Assembly (NCBI GenBank): GCA_964563855.1
Contig: CAZLYU010000011.1
Span: forward strand, 10,146 to 74,145
Direction: 5' to 3'
Source of the DNA: JAFGRR01 sp964563855
Lineage (GTDB): Bacteria; Planctomycetota; Phycisphaerae; UBA1845; Fen-1342
Length of the DNA: 64,000 bases
In this document: positions 59,216 through 64,000 of the stretch, piece after piece
Layout of the letters: the number at the start of each line of letters is the position of its first letter
How positions within the stretch are numbered: the first letter of the stretch is position 1
Program-made: the position numbers and the translations under genes
Notes under the pieces: generated by a model
The model's input: only the letters and a program-made list of their open reading frames with translations
Database searches by the model: none
What the model was told of the DNA's origin: nothing

Positions 59216-61539
59216 ACTGCGCACCGCGACGCAACGCGCTGGTGATGGGGATCGTGGCGGTGTTGGGCGGTGTTGCGGACGCGGCTGCGGCCGAACCCAC
59301 TTCGGCGTCTTCGCAGGCTGCGGAGCGTCTGTTGCTTGACGCGCGCGATCGCGTTCGGTCGGCGACCGAGGTGCGTGATCCGCGGGTTGCGTTGGCGTCG
59401 GTCATGCTTGCGGCGGCGGAGCGACTGGACCCCAACGCGCTCGATGTTCAGCACGCGTTGCTCGATCTGGCGCGTTTGCAAGCCGATGAGCAGGCGTTTG
59501 ACGCCCGCGTCCGCGCGATGTTTGAACGCGACCCGAACGATGCGGCGATCGCGGCGGCGTGGCTCGATACACAGATGCGCGGTGCTCGATCGGTTGAGGA
59601 GCGCGAGCGCAAGCTGCTCGCGCTGTTCGGCACGCCCGCGCATGGGCGACTGCTCCGCGCGCTCGCGGCGGTTGAGCTGGCGCAGGTGGCGCATGAGCGA
59701 CTGGAAGGCGAGCGGGTCACCGAATGGCTTGATCGCGCCGAAGCCTTACAGCCGCATCTACCCGCGACGCACGAGACACGCTGGCGGTTGCTCGACGCCG
59801 GCGCGACGCCGCTGAAGCGATTGACGACTGGGCTGGGGTTGCTGTCGCAGCAGCCGGGGCGCGTGGATGTGGCGTGGGCGATCGGCGAGATGCTGCTCGA
59901 GGCGGGGCTGCCGCGTAACGGTTTGCGTCTGCTGGAATACGCTCGCGCCGGGTTGCACGCGGCCGGGCTGCCGATGAGCAGCAACCAGGTGATGTTGCTC
60001 GCGAGAGCGGCGATCATGCTGGGTGACCTGGATGAGGCGGCGTCGATCCTTTGGGAGTCGCTGGAGCGTGATCCGCAACGTGTCGACCTGGCGTTTCTCC
60101 TGCACTGGGTGTTGGAAGCGCGGGGGCTGGTCGGGCCGGCGCAGCAGGTTCGCGATGCACTTGCCGAGCGGTTCGATGCGGTGCGCGACCCGAACGCGTG
60201 GCCGGCGAATGAAGCGGCCCAAGCCGCCTGGTTTCACCTGCGGCTCGACCCTCAGCCGGCCCGCGCGCTGATGCTCGCGAAGCACGCATACAAGGCCTCG
60301 CGCGGCGACCCGTTCACCCAACGCGTCTACGGATTCGCCTTGGCTGAGAGTGGTCAGACCGACCGGGCCCGCGAGTTGCTCGCACCCCTGGCCGACCGCG
60401 ACCCGTTCGCTGCTCGCCGCTGGCTCGAACTGACCGTCGGAAACGCCGATGCCGCCGAGCGCCGGGCCGCCGTCGAGCGGCGTCTGAACGAGGCCCCGCT
60501 CTTCGGCCCGGCGGCGGACTATGTGCGTGGTTCGGGCTCGACAACGCAGCCGACGCCGACCAGCGCTCCCGCGGCCGGATCGGTAGGGGCGACGCTTGCG
60601 GCCGAGCTGCGCGAATTGGGCCTGGAAGACCCCAACGCGCTGTTGGCGCCGCGGCTCGTGGTGCGCATCGAGCCCGCTTCGCCGAGCGTCGCTGTTGGTG
60701 AACCGTGGCGGGTCTGGGTCGAGTTGACGAATCGGAGCGCCTGGCCGACGGCGCTCGGTTCGGAGTTCGGGGTGAATCCGCTGGTGGGGATTCAGGTCAG
60801 CATGGAGGGCGATCGGCCGCGTACCGACGCAGCGTTGCAGACGGTCGACTTCATTCGCTACGCGGTGTTGGCGCCGGGCCAGACCGTACGGCGCCAGCTA
60901 CGGATTGATCGGGGGCCGGTGCATCGTGCCGCACGGCAGACTGCTCAGCAGCTCCAACGGGTCGAGCTGCGTCCGATTCTCGACCCCCGCCGCACCGAGG
61001 GTGACGGATGGCGCGCGGGGCTCGAGAGCGCGGAGGCGTTGAGCGGGGTCTTTAACCGCAAGCCGGTCGACCCATCGCCGCCGCGTATCGCCGACTTGCT
61101 GGGCCGCGCGGCGCGGGGCGACCTGGTCGCGATTCGCGCGACGGCCGGCTTGCTGAGCGAGCAGCAGTTGCTGGCGTTGGGACGCGTGCGGCACCAGCCG
61201 CGGCTGATCTCGGCGTCGGAGCTTCGACGCACGCTTCTCGTGGCGTTGCAGCACGCCGATCCGTTGGTGCGGGCTGGTGCGCTCGAAGCGCTCGGCATCT
61301 GCGGGCTTGATGCACCGCTCGTCGCCGCCGCCGAGGCTCGCCTGGTGGATGAGCACTGGCTGGTGCGGCTCCGCGCGTTGGGGCTGCTGTCGCGGCAGGG
61401 AGCGGCGTTTGCCGATGTGGCCGCAGCACGCAGCGGCGCGGATGACGATCCAACAGTGCGCGCGTTTGCGAGTGCGCTGGAGCGATTCTTGCGTGTGCCC
61501 GAAGCTGAAAGCGAGCCGGAAGTATCGCTCCCCGAGTGA
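59212..61539 (+). CDS. Large exported TPR/HEAT-repeat protein
   Basis: A 775-residue protein. An N-terminal signal (LVMGIVAVLGGVADAAAA) suggests export. Residues about 30-430 are built of helical pairs of TPR type: ERVTEWLDRAEALQPHLPATHETRWRLL, AGLPRNGLRLLEYARAGLH and LDEAASILWESLERDPQRVDLAFLLHWVLEARG. A beta-rich stretch (APRLVVRIEPASPSVAVGEPWRVWVELTNRS) occupies about 480-590. HEAT-like repeats follow (DPLVRAGALEALGICG, DEHWLVRLRALGLLSRQG, DDPTVRAFASALERFL). It should act as a protein-binding scaffold outside the cytoplasm. The GTG at 59212 overlaps the clpS stop, so it is coupled to clpS even though the link is unclear. Confidence 0.7.
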   Translation: MNCAPRRNALVMGIVAVLGGVADAAAAEPTSASSQAAERLLLDARDRVRSATEVRDPRVALASVMLAAAERLDPNALDVQHALLDLARLQADEQAFDARVRAMFERDPNDAAIAAAWLDTQMRGARSVEERERKLLALFGTPAHGRLLRALAAVELAQVAHERLEGERVTEWLDRAEALQPHLPATHETRWRLLDAGATPLKRLTTGLGLLSQQPGRVDVAWAIGEMLLEAGLPRNGLRLLEYARAGLHAAGLPMSSNQVMLLARAAIMLGDLDEAASILWESLERDPQRVDLAFLLHWVLEARGLVGPAQQVRDALAERFDAVRDPNAWPANEAAQAAWFHLRLDPQPARALMLAKHAYKASRGDPFTQRVYGFALAESGQTDRARELLAPLADRDPFAARRWLELTVGNADAAERRAAVERRLNEAPLFGPAADYVRGSGSTTQPTPTSAPAAGSVGATLAAELRELGLEDPNALLAPRLVVRIEPASPSVAVGEPWRVWVELTNRSAWPTALGSEFGVNPLVGIQVSMEGDRPRTDAALQTVDFIRYAVLAPGQTVRRQLRIDRGPVHRAARQTAQQLQRVELRPILDPRRTEGDGWRAGLESAEALSGVFNRKPVDPSPPRIADLLGRAARGDLVAIRATAGLLSEQQLLALGRVRHQPRLISASELRRTLLVALQHADPLVRAGALEALGICGLDAPLVAAAEARLVDEHWLVRLRALGLLSRQGAAFADVAAARSGADDDPTVRAFASALERFLRVPEAESEPEVSLPE

Positions 61540-63268
61540 GTCCTGCCATTCAGTTGTCGCCCTATCAGCGTGAAGGACGCTTTGTAAGCCGTCTACACTG
61601 ACCTCAGAAGCTGGAGGGAGGCTGATGGTCGCATTAATCGCCTCGACGCCACGCAGTGTGATCTTGCTGATGTCGGGCTGGTTGGGTGTGTTGGTGCTGG
61701 TGGGGGGCTGCCCGTTTCCCTTCCCGCCGCCGACCGACGACCAACCGCCGATCGACCCGACGGTCGCGATCGAGCTACCGCCGAGCGATGTCAACAATCT
61801 TTTCGCCGCGCCGACGGCGCCGTTGCCGGTGCGGGCGACGATCACCGACGAAGCCGGTCGCGCGCTCGTCGCACGCGTGGTGCTGCTCGATCTCGAGACG
61901 GAGGAGCGACGCGTGGTCCCGGTGGCCGCTGGGGCGGTGGTCGGCGAGCGCGCCGCCCTGCTCGACCTGAGCAGCGTTCCGCCGGCCGGGTATGCGCTGA
62001 CGGTGGAAACGCTGGACGAGCGCGGCGTTGTTGTGGGGAGCGCGACCGCCGCTACGCGGCTCACGGTCTCACCGCCGCCGACCGAGTTGCTCAACGAAGC
62101 GACGCCGGTCGCCACGTTCGAGCAAGACCGGCTGCAACTTTTGTGCGATCCCAATCTCGCTCGGCAGGTGTTTGGCCTCGGGGTGCTGGTGCAGGGTGAT
62201 CGTCTGACGATGCGGGTGCTGGGTTCGCCGGACTACGACCGCCGGACCGACAACGGCGACCAGCGTTTCGGCGTGCTGGTCTTGAACGCTCGCGGCGAGA
62301 TCTTTGCGTGGGTGCGCGACCCCTTCGCGTTTTCGGAACTCGCCGAGTTGATCATCGCGGACTCGGCGGAATACTTCGTGGTCGTCGAGGGGGGCGTGAG
62401 TCTCGACGTTCACGTGGCGCGCGGGGCCAACGACCGGCCGGCACAGCGGCGCGTGGTGCTCGACTTTGACGGTGCGACGCAGGTGTTGGTCGCGGGCATC
62501 GTCATCGATGTGCCGGTCTTCGATGCGGCCGATTTCAACCAATACTTCGCGGTCTCCCCTGAATGGGGTCCGCTCGAGACCGAGGAGTTCAAGCAACGCA
62601 TCACCAACTTTGTACGGGCCGCGTATGCGCCCTACAACGTGGTGATCACCACGACCGACGAACCCTTGCCCGACGCTCCGTTCATGCGCGTGTTTGTCGG
62701 CGGCATCTTGTCGCCGCTTCTGCTTGGGAAAGCGGACATCGTCGACCCGCGCGATCCGTCGCGCTCACCGCGAGCAATCATCTGGCCGGAAGCGGTCGCG
62801 GCCTTCACGGTTGAGAACGCGGCGCAGTCGCGCCCCGTCAACGATTTGGCGAGCCTGGCGGAGGTGATCGGTTGCGTGACCGTCCACGAGATCGGGCACC
62901 TGTTCGGCCTGCAGCACACTGACGATCCGCAAGACACGATGTGCGCGGTTTGCGACATCACCGCGCCGCTCACCTTCACGAGCGCGCCGATCACGCGGTC
63001 GTTTGCAGACCTGCCGCCGATTGGCGTGCAAAACGCGCGCTTCTTGTTGCGGGCGACGTTGGGCGATCATCCGCGGACGGCGGGCGCCGCCCTACCGCTG
63101 CCAGACACCGCGGCCAGAACGGCAGGTCCACGAGCGTCGCGAACACCCCTGCCAGCCTCCAAACGCTACTGTGCCTGCGGCGCGCCGCATGCATCTGTAT
63201 GCGGCAACGCGGATGCGCTGCGCGAGCTGCTGGCGCCGTTTCGTCCGCGAGAAGGAGATGTCGAACAT

Positions 63269-64000
<732 letters not shown>

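Overview
The window is GC-rich, densely coded bacterial DNA that most likely comes from a planctomycete, probably of the Phycisphaerae type. The support is circumstantial but consistent. Several secreted proteins end in PEP-CTERM-like tails (a Pro-Glu-Pro type motif, a hydrophobic stretch and a terminal Arg cluster such as RRR). Two secreted proteins end in dockerin-like Asp-rich repeats. A bacterial serpin lipoprotein, sulfatase-fold enzymes and frequent GTG/TTG starts fit as well. There is no rRNA or tRNA gene, no CRISPR array and no recognisable insertion sequence.

Layout. 1-2.1 kb: the 5' part of a possible sensory-domain gene, a YpdA-like flavoprotein and the RNase P RNA gene (minus strand, 1699-2097). 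2.2-12.8 kb: a long minus-strand run of eight genes that looks like one biosynthetic unit: three tandem condensation/wax-ester-synthase-like acyltransferase paralogues, a ketoacyl synthase III-like enzyme, an isoprenylcysteine-methyltransferase-like membrane protein, an extended SDR, a sulfatase-fold hydrolase and a polytopic glycosyltransferase-like protein. I infer a lipid-type product. 12.9-22.3 kb: DNA repair (Fpg/Nei glycosylase, photolyase, DinB) interleaved with two secreted dockerin-tailed proteins, plus SurE. 22.4-30.9 kb: DnaK, a PEP-CTERM protein, a GT4 glycosyltransferase, RuvC-RuvA, a PDZ/S41 protease and a YjbQ-family protein. 31-33.8 kb: three consecutive PEP-CTERM proteins, one with an SGNH-hydrolase-like body.

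34-44 kb: GrpB-family protein, AI-2E/PerM family membrane protein, YifB/ComM ATPase and a small lipoprotein. These are followed by a two-component system whose kinase has a globin-coupled heme sensor domain and whose partner is an NtrC-type regulator. Next comes zinc homeostasis (ZnuC and ZnuA on the minus strand, a Fur-family regulator diverging from them, and a palindromic operator candidate between), then a YfcE phosphatase and a PEGA lipoprotein. 44-51.8 kb: an unrecognised protein, a tandem set of c-di-GMP/PilZ-type proteins, lipoate ligase and HemW, an FHA protein and an XRE regulator with a degenerate S24-like domain. 51.8-64 kb: a Tat-exported DUF362 protein, a serpin lipoprotein, a PEP-CTERM-like protein whose signal peptide appears frameshifted, a beta-propeller phytase-like protein, RibBA, ClpS, a large TPR/HEAT protein, a metzincin-type lipoprotein and the start of ClpB.

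Many genes overlap by ATGA/GTGA, which implies translational coupling (SDR with sulfatase-like, RuvC-RuvA, HemW-lipoate ligase, PilZ pair, kinase-regulator). Start sites were assigned from Shine-Dalgarno position and family length. The least certain starts are those at 12760, 58750, 58892 and 7323. All assignments come from reading motifs in the sequence; no database search was run.
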